A DNA stretch of 64,000 bases, taken from positions 1,922,501 through 1,986,500 of the forward strand of contig CAUEEP010000731.1 in NCBI GenBank assembly GCA_958450365.1, in the 5' to 3' direction. Shown one piece after another: positions 43,101-58,100 of the stretch (position 1 is the first letter of the stretch; each line of letters opens with the position of its first letter). The translations under genes were made by a program, and so were the position numbers. Below the pieces are notes generated by a model that saw nothing but the letters and a program-made list of their open reading frames with translations, did not search any database and was not told the origin of the DNA. The stretch is from Mesorhabditis belari. Its lineage: Eukaryota > Nematoda > Chromadorea > Rhabditida > Rhabditidae.

Positions 43101-46100
43101 GGTTTGAACCGAGTAACTCAAGAAATCCTTTAGTTTTTGAAGCTAACCATTTTCTCAAACCATTTTCAGCTATTCAAAGCGTACCTTGTCACACTGAGAG
43201 GCGTGTCCGTTGCACTCGCATCGCTCGCACGTGCCCAAGTACAATCCTTTGCCGGATCTGAAAATTCTACATTAAACATGCTAATTTGCTATAAATTTGC
43301 ATATCTAAATAATTTGAATTTAAGCTAGATCAAGATTCATTTGAATTGAAGATTTCAAGTGTTTAGAAAACCCGCATTTAGTATTTTTAAAACTTGCAAT
43401 TTTTTACCCGTTTTCTTTGTCTATTGAATCTTAAAATGGGATTTTTATTGAATTATCGTGGAACTTTTAGTAAATAAATAAATAAATAGTAAATATAGTA
43501 CTTTATAGAAAAAAATAGCAAATATAGGATTTCAAAAGAAACTAATTTTCCGTTTTTTAGTTGTACTTTGAATATATTGAAACATGTTATTTTCAAATCA
43601 AATTTTCTTTTTTTTCAGGTTATTGGCTAGTTTTTGTTAGATTGGTTGACTTTAAATTATGAGTTTTTTTACAGCAATCCATTTCTTTTAGCTCTATTGA
43701 ATCGATAGGAAGCTTCTAATGAGTATAATTTGCTAGAGACACACTTTTCCGAATTTCTAAACCATCGGAGTTTTTTGTAGAATGGTTCACTTCAAATTAA
43801 GGAAATTTCTACAGTAATCCACTAAAGATAAAAGGTTTTACTCTTTAAAAAATCGTCGAAAAGAAGCCTTGACATTAGCTTTCACTATTTTGTTCAGAGC
43901 TCAAGAACATTAAAACATGGGACTTTCGAAGTACAGCTTGTATTGTAAAATTTTGTAATTTGATGACTTTGTACTGGGTAAACTCAAAATTTAAAAAAAA
44001 ATTGAAATTCTAGCTCAAAAATTGGCTATGCAGTAAACCTCGAGAATCCGGGGGCACATTTTTCGCAAGACGTGCCAGTGTAGCCGGGTGGGCACTGGCA
44101 CTGTTCGACCTGGAAAGGATTTCATTATACTTCAGTATCGATACGCACGAATTGAACGCACGTACCGTAAACAATTGAAGATTTCATTTAGTTTTACTAG
44201 TAGAAAAAAAACCTCATAAGCTGGTTGCCCGTTTCCGCCGAAAGCCTCCGCGTACTCGAGACTCGTCGAGAGGAGCGAAGAGGCGCCGTTCGGATCGTCG
44301 TTGTAGGTGGCCTAGAAGAAATATTATCATATACAAAACAATACTATATTCCTTATAGGAAAGGGAAATGGAAATGATTTACTTGACGATACGATCACAG
44401 AATAAAGCACACCTTAATCAACACTGTGTCCAAATCGGCCAACGCCATCAACAAGTGTTCCCTGGTAGCCGCACCGCCATCAGTTCGCTGCCAGCGATCC
44501 TCGAAGAACTGGAAATTTGAATGTTTTTGAGATTTTAAAGGAAAAATCTTTGTTTTTCAAAGAACAATAAGATCCAATTGTTTTACGTTTAAATGTTTTA
44601 AAATAAAATGACTGAAAAGAGCAACTTATTCAGCCAATTTATTAGATTCAAATTAAAATTCGTTTTCAGCTCTTTACCTAGCTCGATTGGATTCAAATGT
44701 TTCAAAAAGAGGTGCATTGCAAGATTGCACCAACTACTTAATTGGATCCTTTCAGAGGTTTTTTTTAAAAATTTGATTTTTACAGAGTTTTCCTTTGTTT
44801 TTGCTAGTAGATCACGAATCTGTAAAAATAGATTTTGGCTTGAAATTGTCGTTGGGGCGATTGATTTTCTGAGAAATTTACAGAGTTTCCTGGTTAACTA
44901 ACATAGTAAAACATGAAGAAAGCTTGATGCTTTGTAGAGTTTGTTTTTTTCCGAGTTGTTCAACTTAAAACACCATTAATCACATCTTCAATCACGAGCA
45001 TTTGCGCACGATGATTGAATTTGAATGTTTCAAAATTGAAGAACTAAAACGAGCAACTTATCCAAACAATTTCTTTCGACTTTTCTTCAAAACACCATAT
45101 TTCAAACAAACTACCGTGATTCACGAATTGAATGAAAAATGGCGGATAGATTGCAATTGTTTTCGATGAAATTCAATTGAAATAGATCCTTTTTAGAAAA
45201 AGGATTCAGCAAAGAGGATTCTGTATTACCATTTAAGAAAATTGCATTTGAATTACTTGACTATACGATAATATTTCTTGTCTACCTTGACTTCAAGCGA
45301 GTTCTCGGCGCCGGCTCTTGGGCTTAATTGTGCCTTGTGCTGTAAGCTGATCTCATTTCCGCGGATGATCACATCAGCGTCTGAAAAAAGGGCTTTCTTT
45401 CAACAAAATAAGCCCTCTGACAACAGTTTTGAATTTCAATTAAAAGTAACACTTTAAAGTTTGTTTATTTCCCCAAAAGCAACCTTGATTCGGCGTTCCG
45501 TAACCCTCGAACTTGAAGACGTACTTGAGCGTGCCACCATACGAAGTCACCTGAAGCGATGCTAGTTTTCGTTTCGATTCTAATTACAAATTTTTCAACT
45601 TTAGCCGGTTAATTGACGATTCTGACGGTATAATCAATGTAGAAGTTGTTGTTTGAAATTTTCTCTCACCTCGTTCTCATTAAGACCGAAATTCTTTGTT
45701 GCTCGTCAGATAAATTGAAACTTGTTAAATTTACACAAAGTTAAAACAAAAATTACTTCTAGATTTTGTTCTAAAAGTACATAAAAAGCTTTTTCAAATT
45801 TTCATTTTGATTTTAAGTTTCAAATTAAGGCATTTAATGGAGAATTAAGGGTAATAAAAATCCGGATCGCTTTCCTTCAAACGAAATTTTTTTTACTTCG
45901 TTTTTTTGCAGTTGCATTAAAGAATTCAAGTACTAATTTGTTAAAGTACAGAATTAAAGTACTAATGATCATTTACTAGTCGAATAAATTGAAACTCGTG
46001 AAGTTAGGCAAATTCAAAAATCAAAAAATTGCTTCTAGATTTTGTATTCCTAAAGGAATGAAGTCATCTGAATCAATTTTTTTTAAAATTTCAATTTTAG

Positions 46101-49100
46101 GCGTTTGATTTGAGATTCTTAGCGTATCATAAACTTCAACATATAATAAATAATCGGAGTTGAGCAACTAAGCCAACAAAATCATTTTCTGAACTGCTTC
46201 TTGAATCGAATGCTTCGCTCCACTATTTTTTACTAGAAATACTAGTATTTCGTTTATGAATTTTAACATTTGTCTGAAAGATTGGAACTGAGATGCTTTA
46301 CGACTAGCTGGCTAAAATGAAACTCGTAAAAGTTTCACGAAAAATAGGAGAAAAGCCTACCTTGTTTCCGGTGAATTTCTCTGATAATTTCCAGTAAAGG
46401 GTCTGTCCACGGGCCTCGCCAAAGCGATTGAAGCGAATCTCGGAGCCGGTGACTTGAGCCTGAAAGCGTTGATGTAGATTAAATTAGATACGTCAAGAAA
46501 GGCAAGTCGAGTCAAGTCAAGATCACTTATTTTGAAACACTAATCTCACTTTTTCTCTCGTAGTCAGTCAATTATACTATGTCTGGTTTGAGCAAGTTTG
46601 GCCAGTATCAGTATTTATTATTTTGTTAGAAATCTTTCATTAGCAGACTCGTCTAACTTAAAACGATAAAGTTATGAATTTTGCTTTCATTTTGCTTCAA
46701 ATTATTCTATTTTTTATAAGCAAAGCAACCAATTGGTTCGAAGAAAGTAAAGTAATACTCAAAAAACTTGAAACTTAAAGATTTTCTTGTGTTAGTGGAA
46801 TTACCTTGAAATTCTCGCTATGAATTTATTTCAATCATCATTAAAGCTTTACTGATCACTGTTGAAACTTTGAAACCTAGAGTTTTTCATGCACTGTAGG
46901 CACCTGTTCCCTTGGAGTGAATGGCTGGTGGACGTCTGATGAGGTCAACGAGAGTGGATCACGGTCACCACGCGAGTAGTCGATGTTGACGGTGGAGCGT
47001 TGATAAGTTGATGACTGAAATTTATGATGATTGAGTATTGTGTCCAAGGAAGTGAATCTGTTTTCTAAAAGGCATCGATTTCAGATGTTGATGTTGACGC
47101 CAATTTTCTGGGTTTTATCATTTTTTAAATGTAAATTACGGCATGAAATTTGAAAGCTAATGTAAATTTATCCTTGACTGGCCACCGTAAGAGTTACAAA
47201 TACCGGTCACCGTATCACTAAATTATGTTAATCAACCTGGCACTGATCGGTGATTCCCATGCAGAAACATGGAATGCATCCCTGTGGATTTTGCGGTGAC
47301 AAGTGGAAAGATTTCGCGGCACATTGGTCACAGTTGGGGCCTGGAAAGAAGTATCAGTTTAAAAAGTGACCAAAATCTCGAAAATTAACAATAAAAAATT
47401 TTTTTGAAACAATGTTTCAAATTTATCCCTTTTGGGCACTAGTCCGTTTCGCTAATTCCAATTTCACTTTTCGTCATAGCTTGTGCTCGCAAATTTGCAA
47501 ACACCTCCATTCTAGCGCACTCAAATCTTCCATTTCCTCCCGTGACACCAAATCGTTTCTGTGAGGGGAAAATGGAAGAATTAAGTGCACCAGGAAAGGG
47601 ATATTTACAAGATTTCCAGCAGAAAGTACACAAAAAAAAACTTCAAGTTTCAAGTTTTCCATTCTTAAACTCCATAAAAATAATTCAGTTCTCAGCCCAT
47701 TTTGTCGATTTTCCAACTCACCCGTTGTATAAGGTTTACATTGACATCTGCCCTGGTGTCCATAGGGAGAGATAGCGCCGGCAGTTGAGCAAGTGACTTG
47801 TGGTTGTCTAAAAAATGTTGAATTGTACAAAGCTTGAATAATTTGATTTCAAATTGTGGTGGAATTTTGATCTATAGAATTTTCTCAAATTTTCAAAGTT
47901 TAAACAACAACCTTTAAAACCTTTAAAAGCACAAGTTTCAAGTTTTGATTGCTTACTTTTTCCCTTTGAAGGCAAAAATTCGAATGATTCGGGAATACAA
48001 ACTCAAAGCGACAAGGAATTCAAATCAATTTGAAACAAATCGAACATGAGATTTGAAATTTGAGTTGATTAAAATGCGAGCTCACAAAATTAACTAATCA
48101 AAGTTGAAACTAGGTTTTTGATTGAATGTAAATACAATATTTTTATCCATTAAATTCTTAAAACTTGAATAAAACCTTGAAAAAAACACTCTCAAAGTTA
48201 TTAAATCATTATTTTTTTCACTACTTTCAAATCAAAATCTCTTTGAAAGGAGAACAGTATTAAATTAAGAATTTCCTCAAACTGGGTTTAATTTGAAATA
48301 AGCTTATTTGGACTAAAGCTATTCAGCTAACAATTGCACAAGTTTCATTAGTATTTCTGATGTTTAATTACTATATTCTCTTTTGAAAAGAAACCTCTGA
48401 ATAGGGACACAGGTGCCCAGGTAGCTGCCAGTGCCCGATCGCTCGTAGCCTGGTGCACAGTCCTCGCACGAGGTGCCAGAGTAGCCGGGTGGGCATTGGC
48501 ATTGCTCGACCTGGAAAAATGACATTAATTGATTCAAATTGATATAAACTTGCTCAATTAGTGTACTTTGTGCTCACAAAAACCTGATAAAAACGCTCTT
48601 TCTGGCGCAGTTCTTCCATTTTCACACGAAATCGTTGCTGTATGAGGGAAATGGAAGAATTCAGTGCACCAGGAAGGGTGGGTTTACGAGATTTTTAAGC
48701 AGAAAGTACATATTCTCTTTAAACTATAAACTTTTTTTAATGTTGTGCCTTTTGACGTAATTATTAGCTTTTGCTCTACAAAAAAGTAAGCATTCAAAAC
48801 TTGAAACTTGTGCTCTTAAAGGTTTAGAGTTGCTAAAAAGTTTAAGTTTCAAGTTAATTTATATAAAATTTCATTTTCAAGGTCTTAATAAAGCTTTGCT
48901 CTAACCTCAAGTGCTTGTCCGTCTGACGTTGTCCTTTCGGTGGCCACCTCCCACGAGACGCGTCCAAGGCTGAAAATTTGAAAATTTATAATGAAAAAGC
49001 TGTGTTTCTTCAAAATTTCTCTCATTTCTTTTCTTCCATACATTCTTTCATCAATTCTTTTATTACAATTTTATTGTTTTTACAGTGGTGCTTTAAAAGA

Positions 49101-52100
49101 AACGATTTTTTTTCAATTTTTCAACCTTTCGACTTCGACAGAAATTTGAAAACTCAAAAAATCTTTAGCAAATTTTATTGTTTCAATTCGAATTGCTTAA
49201 ATGGTTGCTAGAGTCATTTGATGGAATGAAAAATTGACCCAAAAATTTGTTAGAAGAAAGTTTCTTTGTTTCTTAAAACTTAGTTAACTTAAAGCATTGC
49301 ACAGGCCGTTCAAGACATTTAATTAAGACCATTAAGATCATCATTAATAAATTTAATCTTTTTGAATGATAACTTATAGATTTCTTACTCAAAAGCTATC
49401 ATTTTATGATAGAGTTTCTTACTCAAATATTCTATCACTTACTCTATCATTTTCTTTTCTTTACTTAGTCGTTATGACTGTTTTCTTCAGAAAATGAAGC
49501 TATTTTTGTTAGTGAGCTTTGAATTCTTTTAGAATTCTTTTCTTTCTTTCTAAACAAAAATTCTCAGGGAAAAACTTTCTTTCTTTCAAGAATTTATGGT
49601 AAAAAAAAGTATTGCTTTAGTTTAATCGGTTTAAATACCTGTTTACAATGTTTACATGTGTTGAAAACTCAAAAAATCTTTAGTAAAAGGAATTTTTGTG
49701 TTTCAATTTAAACTGCTTCACTGACAGTTGAAAATATTTAATTTATTCCTGTGTTTCTCACTAAAATAAACCCAATTTTCCCTAATTAACTCTTTTTTTT
49801 GGACTTTGATTTTGATTAACTTTCTAAGCGGTTCTAAAACATTCAAAAAAAAGAACTTCTTCTTTCAATTTAAACGATTCTTTAAGTTATTTAATTGAAT
49901 TCAAAAAAATTTCTTTTGATTTCACTCAAAGAAATGATGTAATTCAGTAAAATTCTCATCAAAAATCGTAAATTTTCCTAAACATAGCAAAAAATTTACG
50001 CGTTTCCCTGGTCCAATGCATTAGGTTGATTAGAAAAGTCTCATTTTCTGTTCAAAAAATCTTTCGAAAAAGAGGGATTTTGATTTGGGGAAAATATGAT
50101 GAAAATAGGTGAAAAGAGTGAAGAAAAAGCCGCGAAAATACCTTGGCAACCGTCACTTTTCTTTTCAGGAAAAAAAGGTGAAACAGAGGAAAATTAAAGG
50201 CGGCAAATTTTCAGCTCTTTTGTCTTTTTCGATTAATTTTTTGCCGAATGGTGTTGTTGATGGGCGAAAGTTTTTGAAACTCATCGATTTTAGTGTTCTT
50301 TAGCCTTTCTGCTGTAAGCAATGCTTGTAGTTTTGCCTGACTCCTTTAGAATTCATTTAATATTTATTAAGAAAAAGAAAATTGAAGTTTTAATATTTAT
50401 GTTAATGAAACATTAGCCTTAAAATTGATTTAATATTGATTTAATATTAAATTTCAATTTCAATGTTTCAACTTAACGCAAATTTATTGAAGTTTGAGTT
50501 TCTAACGATTTCTATCTCTCTATCTCTTGAGGTTTTTATTGGAACATTTCTTTTGAGCTTGTTGTGGGTTTGATTTATTGTGTTTCAAGCTACTTACTAT
50601 ACTTTTAAGAATTGCGATCAGAACATTTTTTTTCACTTTTCAGTAGTTCTTGCTTTGTCTAGTCTAGTTTTGATTCGAATTTCTAATTTCAATGTTTCAA
50701 ATCAAGGCCTTCTTTCAACTCAAGTTTCAATTTTTAACAATGAAATCATTAGCCTTTTAATAAAATAGTTTTTGATACAAATAGAAAATTGCATTATTAT
50801 GTAGTGCATAGCTAGTCAAAGGTCCACCCTGGTACGTGTTGATTTCGTGTTGATTTATGGCGTTTTACATCGTTAGCAATTTCTAGCTAGCTTTCGCTCG
50901 ATTCCCTGCCCTTTCTTTAACAAAAAAACCGTTGGTTTTAATTTTTCAGTGTTTCAACTCAGGCGGGATCTTTTTAAGTTACAATAGTCAGCCGTGAAAT
51001 GTCAATTTTTCGCATTGTCAATGTCAAATTCGCAAGGACGGTACAGCGTACAGTCACGTACAGTCGGCGTACAGTTTGGGCGTACAGTCGCGTATTCGCT
51101 AACTATTTTACTGATAATTTGGTGAAAATTACATTTTTTTGATGATTTTGAGATGATTTTGAGAATGAGGAAAATTCAAATTTAAAGTTTCATCTTAAAC
51201 AGGATTGAGCCAAGTGAAAGCTAGTTAGTTGGCGTTTTCTAAAGAAATTTATACTAGAAAAATGTTTATCGTGGATTTATCTAAATCTAAATTGCTCGCA
51301 TATGTAATTCTATTTGCTTAAACAACACCCTTCGAGATTTTATTTTTTAAACGTTTCTTCTTTGGCTAGTTTAAGTCGGCACTCCATTTTCCATCGAAAG
51401 AGATCAGCTTCAATTTGCTTGCTGGTAAATTTATTCTATATTATTATGATTTAAAAGTGCTCCTCTCAATGAGTCCGTTTTCTAAAAGGCACCCCAATTT
51501 CAAACGATTGTAATTTCCATTTGATCAACCCAATTTTTGTATCATTCTTTTTCCAAAATTTTCCCCACTTAAACAAAACACGACCACTGTTCATTTTCCC
51601 AGCTAAATAAGGTTGTTTTCTGTTTTCTGTTTGTGTCTGTTTCTGTTTTCTTTTCATGATCTCAATAAAGTTTAAAAGCTTTCAGACTTTCCCGAGAAGA
51701 AAAATGGCAAATGAAATCACGACTGGTTAACAGGAAAAAAAACGGGAAATCAAGAGGATCAAGGGAAATCACTGGACAAAATTCCACCTGTTCTTTGTCG
51801 TTTTTTTTTGATGAGAAATTGAAAAAGGTAAAGTTTTTAATGATTTGAAGGAAGGAAAATTGAAGAAAAAGGTGTAAACGAATGAAAAATTTGAGTTAAA
51901 AAAAAGAAATTTTGATTTTTCTAGTCTTTTTCCCACTTTGGCCGGGTTTTTGGAGAGATTTCGTACTTTTAATAAAAATTCAAAACTTTAGTAATGTTCT
52001 CGGCACCAAAACCATCAACTTGTTTCATCTGTTTGAGCCCGTATCGCCATCGAAATTTGCATTCCGAACGATTACGGTGGGTTTGTTGACAGTACTTTGA

Positions 52101-55100
52101 AGTAGTATCAACAAAAATGAGCACATAATGAGCAATATCTATAATCTTACTCTATATTTAAAGCTATAACTTTATCAAGGCTACTTTTGATTGATTAATT
52201 GACTCTTCAGCTTATGATTTAGCTTTATTAGCTTCAAATTTATGCTTTAATTTGTATTATATGTCGTAGCCGATTATGAATGAGCGGGTCTAGGAGCGTC
52301 CAACCATCAAGTATTTGGTATCATTCAACGCAGAATCATTAATAATTATGTTAAATTTTTAAAATTAGAAAGATTGGATAAAAAGAAAAAAAAATTATGG
52401 GGCCTCAAAGTTTCCTCTTGAACAAACAGTTTTTTTGCTCTAATTTTTTTTCTTTTTATCAAATCTTTCTAATTTTAAAAATTTAACATAATTATTAATG
52501 ATTCTGCGTTGAATGATACCAAATAATTGATGGTTGGACGCTCCTAGACCCACTCATTCATAATCGGCTGAAATTCATAATCGGCTACGGGGGTCCCGCC
52601 GATTTTGAATGAAACGTTGCAACGTTTGACAAAAATTTGTCGAAGGGATTTCAAAAATTCTTTTATTTTCGGATTCAGCACATTTTTCTGCGTCAATCGG
52701 CTGTTCAAACGTAAAAACCCTAGAGAAAACACATTTTCGCGCGGATGTGCGTTGTAGCGCCGGCAATTTTTAACCTAAACTCACAAATTTGGTACTAATC
52801 GACGCAGAATTCTACAGGATGATATAATATTGTCCTCATACATTAAAGGGTTGCTCTATTAGAAAGATTTACCAAAAAATTTCATTCATAATCGGCTACG
52901 ACATATATAATGTTTAGAAAAAGAAAATTTACAGAATTTGAAAAAATTAATGAAAATTTTTAGAAAAACCTATTTTTCTAAAGCCTATTTAAGAAATACT
53001 TTATATTATTGACTATTTGAAAGCTCTAATATTAGTTGTATTAGCTGTATTAGCTATATTAGCTGACAAAGAGTTTTTTGATTGAAAAAACTTTCGGATC
53101 CTTAAAACGACTCGGTGCGCTACCATTTTTCTTGGTCTTCTAGATAAGAATCCTCTCTGAAAAATCCGTCCTCAATGGCAAATTTGTGCAGTTTATCAAG
53201 ACAAATTTATTTCAATAGCTTCCCACAAAGGTTTATAATGTTTCGATCACCAATTTTCAAACCCCAACATACGCGTTTTTTTTCTCCCTTTCCCCCAAAA
53301 TCGCGCTGCTTTTTTGAGCTAAAAGCTTTGAGCTTTTTTGAGCTCTATTCTGTCAAGTTTGCTTTTTTCTGAACTAATAGACCCGTTACAAATTTATTCA
53401 ACTAAAAACAACGACTTTTGAACTCTTTTGCCACTCTTTTTGCCTAGTAAAACAAGAAAAATGGAGTGTTTGCTGTGCGCCCCTCCCAAGTCGCTTTAAG
53501 GATCCAAAAGTTTTTCCAATCAAAAAACTCTTTTTCAGCTAAAATAGCTGAGAATTAGAGCTTTCAAATAGTATATAATACATCACATTTCTTCTAAATT
53601 TTTTTAGAAAAATAGGTTTTTCTAAAAATTGCAGCCTGCACTCTTTAATTTGCAGATCGAAATGCCATAAGTTTATCCAAATGATACTTTTAATAGCCAA
53701 GTGCTATATTAAAATATATATATATATATATGTCGCAGCCGCTCGTGATTTTCAGCCGCTAGTGATTGAATCACCATCGGCTAGCCGCTAGTGATTCAAT
53801 CACCATCAGTGATTCAATCACTAGCGGCTGAAAATCACGAGCGGCTGCGACATATATATATATTATACAAGAATTAAAGAATATATAGAAATATAATATT
53901 TATTATATAAATAAAGCTAAGAAGCTCAAAAACATTGTTGAACTTTTTGATCCTGACGCAACGCGATTAATGTCAAAGTATGAGCTTTATCCTTAACAAT
54001 CTTGAAACATTGAATTTTTAACTTATGGCAAAATTACAAGCGAAAATGGTAATCAAAGTTGCTGCTTCCCTTTGTCAAAAATGAAATTCGAAACTTTTAC
54101 AACTAACTAACCAAACTTTTTTCACTGAGCTAACTCTTTTAGTGTTTAGTTTAGGGTTTAAAAAATAATAATCATATCTAAAAACTTCAGAGTTGAAACT
54201 GGAAAGTTTTCAGCGAAAAAATCGTCTTCATGACGCCGTTCGAGATGGATTTGTTGCCGATCTTGTGGCGAAACATTTTGTTCAAAGTGGGTTTTGTTAC
54301 TGTTTTGCTTTGTGAAGGCGTAGTGCTCCAGAAAGGGGACTTTTACGAGATTTGGGAGCACAAAGTACAACCGGGAGATTCAGTTTCAACTTTTAATTAT
54401 AATGAAACGCTGTAATGCGATGTAGCTATTTGATGTAGCTATTTGACATTTCTCTCTTCATTTTCTTCTTTTAATTTATCAATTTAGTTGTGAAGTTTTT
54501 CATGTAAATTAACTGTTTTTTAGAATCCGAATTTCTGTGAGCACGTGTGCCACTCTTGGTTGTCACGGTCACTAAAAATGATGGAATTGCAAAATGGGAT
54601 CCCTCAATCGAGAGGTATTTATAAAAAAAACAATCTTTGAAAAGTTTTTTTCATTATAAAATAGATTTTTTCAAGATCAAATTTTTGCGATCGATTTGAG
54701 ACTCAATTCCGGCGATTTCAATTGATCCTGTTTCATTTGAAACATTGAAAAAAGCTTTTTTTAGCTACCACAAAGCAATTTTGGATTGTGATGTGACTAA
54801 GCTCGAAAAAAATCACTTGATCTTTTCGAATTTGTAGCAGAAACTTTTAAAAGTTGATACTTTCAAAAGTTTTCGTGATTCTTTATTAGATTTGTATAGA
54901 AACACAACAATTAATGGTTATGTAAAAGCTTTACTACCCTAGCTGTTTAGCTAGGGTAGTAAAGCCCTTTAAACTTTAAACTTAACCCTTTAAACTTTAA
55001 ACTCCATTAAACTGGAAATCTCTTTTCAAAAATCTTCCTAAGTTTTAGAACAAAAGCTACTAATCAAAAGGTAAATCTAGCTTTAAAAGTTAGATTTACC

Positions 55101-58100
55101 TATTGATAATCAATTTTAAAAGTTTATGGCTTTAGAATTCTACAAATTTTTGAAAATGAAAAATCAACGATTCGACGATGATTAAATTTTGAAATCGTGC
55201 TTTCATATGCTTAAATTTGAAACCTTTTTCAAAAATTTCTTTATGCCTAACTGTTTGCAATGCTTGAAAAGCCAATGCGCTTAAATTTTCCATCATAATT
55301 TGATATCTTTCATGTTTTAAGCATTAGACGACCAATTTCTGAAATCACGACTTAATCTAGTTAAGGTTGAAACTTCAATATTGATCGTGGTTCTTTAAAA
55401 GTTTCAGTTTTATTGTAAATTCAAGAATTTATGACTCATTACTCTTTTATTTTGTCTATTCTTGTCTCATTCTCTATTTTCAGAGCCACCTGACTACAAT
55501 TTGATTCGTCGCGAATCAATGCGACTCGAAGAGCTTTTAGAGGGAATTATTGGTGAGTGGGAGAGACGAAAATGTGGAAAATATGAGGAAAAGTCGAAAT
55601 CAAATTGAGATTGATTTCGGTGAATTTGGTTTGACCCTTATTTGTTTGAAACTAGTTTTTCTAGAATGCGCTTTTTAAAGAGTCCTTCTTTTCGGATTAA
55701 ACAAAAATCGAGTTTAACGATTTATTAGTCGATTAAGATTTTAATTTTGCTTTTTTGTTGTGCTGTTTCTTTCAATTGCGCTCATTTTTGCAAAAAAATA
55801 TTAATTATCAATGATCGTTAGCCGAAAAAAAGATTAAATCTCTGCTTAATGACTAATCAGAGTCAAACAGTCAAACCAAATTCACTAAAATTAATCGGCA
55901 ATGACTTTTCCTTATATTTTCCAATGAAAGCGATTTATGACTGAAAGCTTAATCGGTTAGAGAAAATATTTCAACCCTAATCGACTAATCTTAATCAAAA
56001 TCGGTCTTAATTCGCTTGAGCAAAGGGGAGGCACTAAGCTGGCCTAGTTTAGTTTATCATGAATTAAATTGAAACATCGATATTTGAAGGGAACTTTCTG
56101 TGTTTTGAATGATTTTGCAAAAACTTTCTAGAAGGAATTCGAAACAACGCTCAAATTATGGAAAGCTCAACCTACATCGACATTTACACGACGAAGAGCT
56201 ACGGGAAAAAGAAAAGGGTTTGTGCATGGGGGAAGAGAGGCATTCAAAAGAGTGCTTCACTTGAAATGATAGTTTTATTAACCTTTAGAGCCATAAAATT
56301 CGTCCGTTTAAATTGAAACGATAGTTTAATCCCGTTTTTGAAAGTCAAAAGAATATTTGGCAGTATAAAAGCACAAAGTAAGGTAGTTAATAGCAAAAAG
56401 GTTAAATTTCGTCTTTCAAAGAAATGGTTCAAAGATGAAACTCATAAATTTCAATCATTTAACCAAAGTAAAGTAAATCTTCTCAAATTCGACTTGAAAA
56501 AGGTTTATGCAGCTTATAAGTCGAATAAATATCAATCAGATTATGTAAATAGAAAATTTTTGTCTCTAACTTAATTACTCAAAGATTTTAGGTAACTTGG
56601 AAGCCATCTGGTCAACGAAAAATCGTTGGCACATGGTTTGGGTTGGCTGAGTCGCTCATTGAACAGTACAGGTTTCAAATTTGTTCAAGATTTAGATGAG
56701 AATGAAATTTTAATGAATGAACAATTTAGAAGTAGAGAAATTGAAAGAATTTCAATGAAATGAGCAAAAAGTAGTTTGAAGGAAAAATTGCAGCGCTCAT
56801 TTGGAGATGGAGGATGTGCACGAGCGAGAGATGCGCGTCATTGTTTGGAAGCACTTCATACTGGCGCTAGTGCAGTGTTTATTGAATGCCGCATAAATAA
56901 TACCGTAAGTTAGTCACTTGTCTCACTACAGTATGTACAAAAATTGAATCGACAAGACTTTAGCTTCAGCTTGAAGACATATCAGTCTGATATCCGACTA
57001 GAGTGTGCTCCTTGTTGACAGACAATTTGTCAGACAAATTTTCATTGACAACTTTTTTGTGAGACAATTGATCCGACAAACTTCCGACAACGCGTTTTCT
57101 AAAAGGTGCGCTTGTTAAGCAAAGCTATAAAGGTCGCGCGAAAAAAATTTGCAAACTTTTCTTAAAATATAGTATTGGATAGTATTATTTAAGGATTTAG
57201 GTTTTTTAGGGCGTGCAATTTTTTTTTGGAATGGTTCTAGTGCAAATGTAGACAATAGGCCTGGTAAATTCGTAAATAATATAATTTTTTAATAGTGTTT
57301 CTTAACTTTTCCCGTTTTAAATGTTTTCTTTAATTTTACATAGCATTTAAAAATTTTTAAGTTTTACTGAAAGAGTAATAGAGTTAAGGAAAGAGTAATA
57401 GAAAAAAGAGCGCAAGATTTTAATGCATTTTGAAAATTTGCTGACAAGCATAGGGTTACGGTAGCTTATCCTTGGCGCGCGCTTTTTAGAAAACGCGTTG
57501 TCTGCAAGGAACACACTCTATATCAGACATTGGACTTTCCGAGATGAATAGGATGGACGGGCTTAGGCTTAGGATGAAAACACTCCTTGAATAGGATGAA
57601 ATATCAAAATTAAATTGGAGTGATACGTTTAGCTTGAAAAAGAGCTTTTAAATAGTAATCTCATTTCCTCTTATTCAAAGCTGTTTTCTAAAAAAACACG
57701 ATATTTTAGACAAACCGACAACTACCGTAATCTACAGAAATCTACAGAAACTTTCCATTCTCTCTCTTTCTCTCGCCTTGTTTACATTAAAACCAAAATT
57801 TTTTGATTTCTCTATGAACATTTTTGTGTGCTTTCTCGTTTTCTCTATGTTGTTCGCTAGGATTTTCGCATTTTTCGACTTTTAAATCCTATATTTCTCT
57901 CTTAAAACGGGTCTTATTTTCTTGAAAAGTGATCGAAGAGCTTTTTTTTTTTGCAAAGAAATCTATTTGCTACCATTTTAATCAAAGAAATTTATATCAA
58001 AAGAGATAAATTTTGTCGAAATTTTGTGCATTCAGATGTATTGGGTTGGGGACTATGACTCGGCGCCAAACTTTAAAGGGACTTTTTGCACACATAAAGC

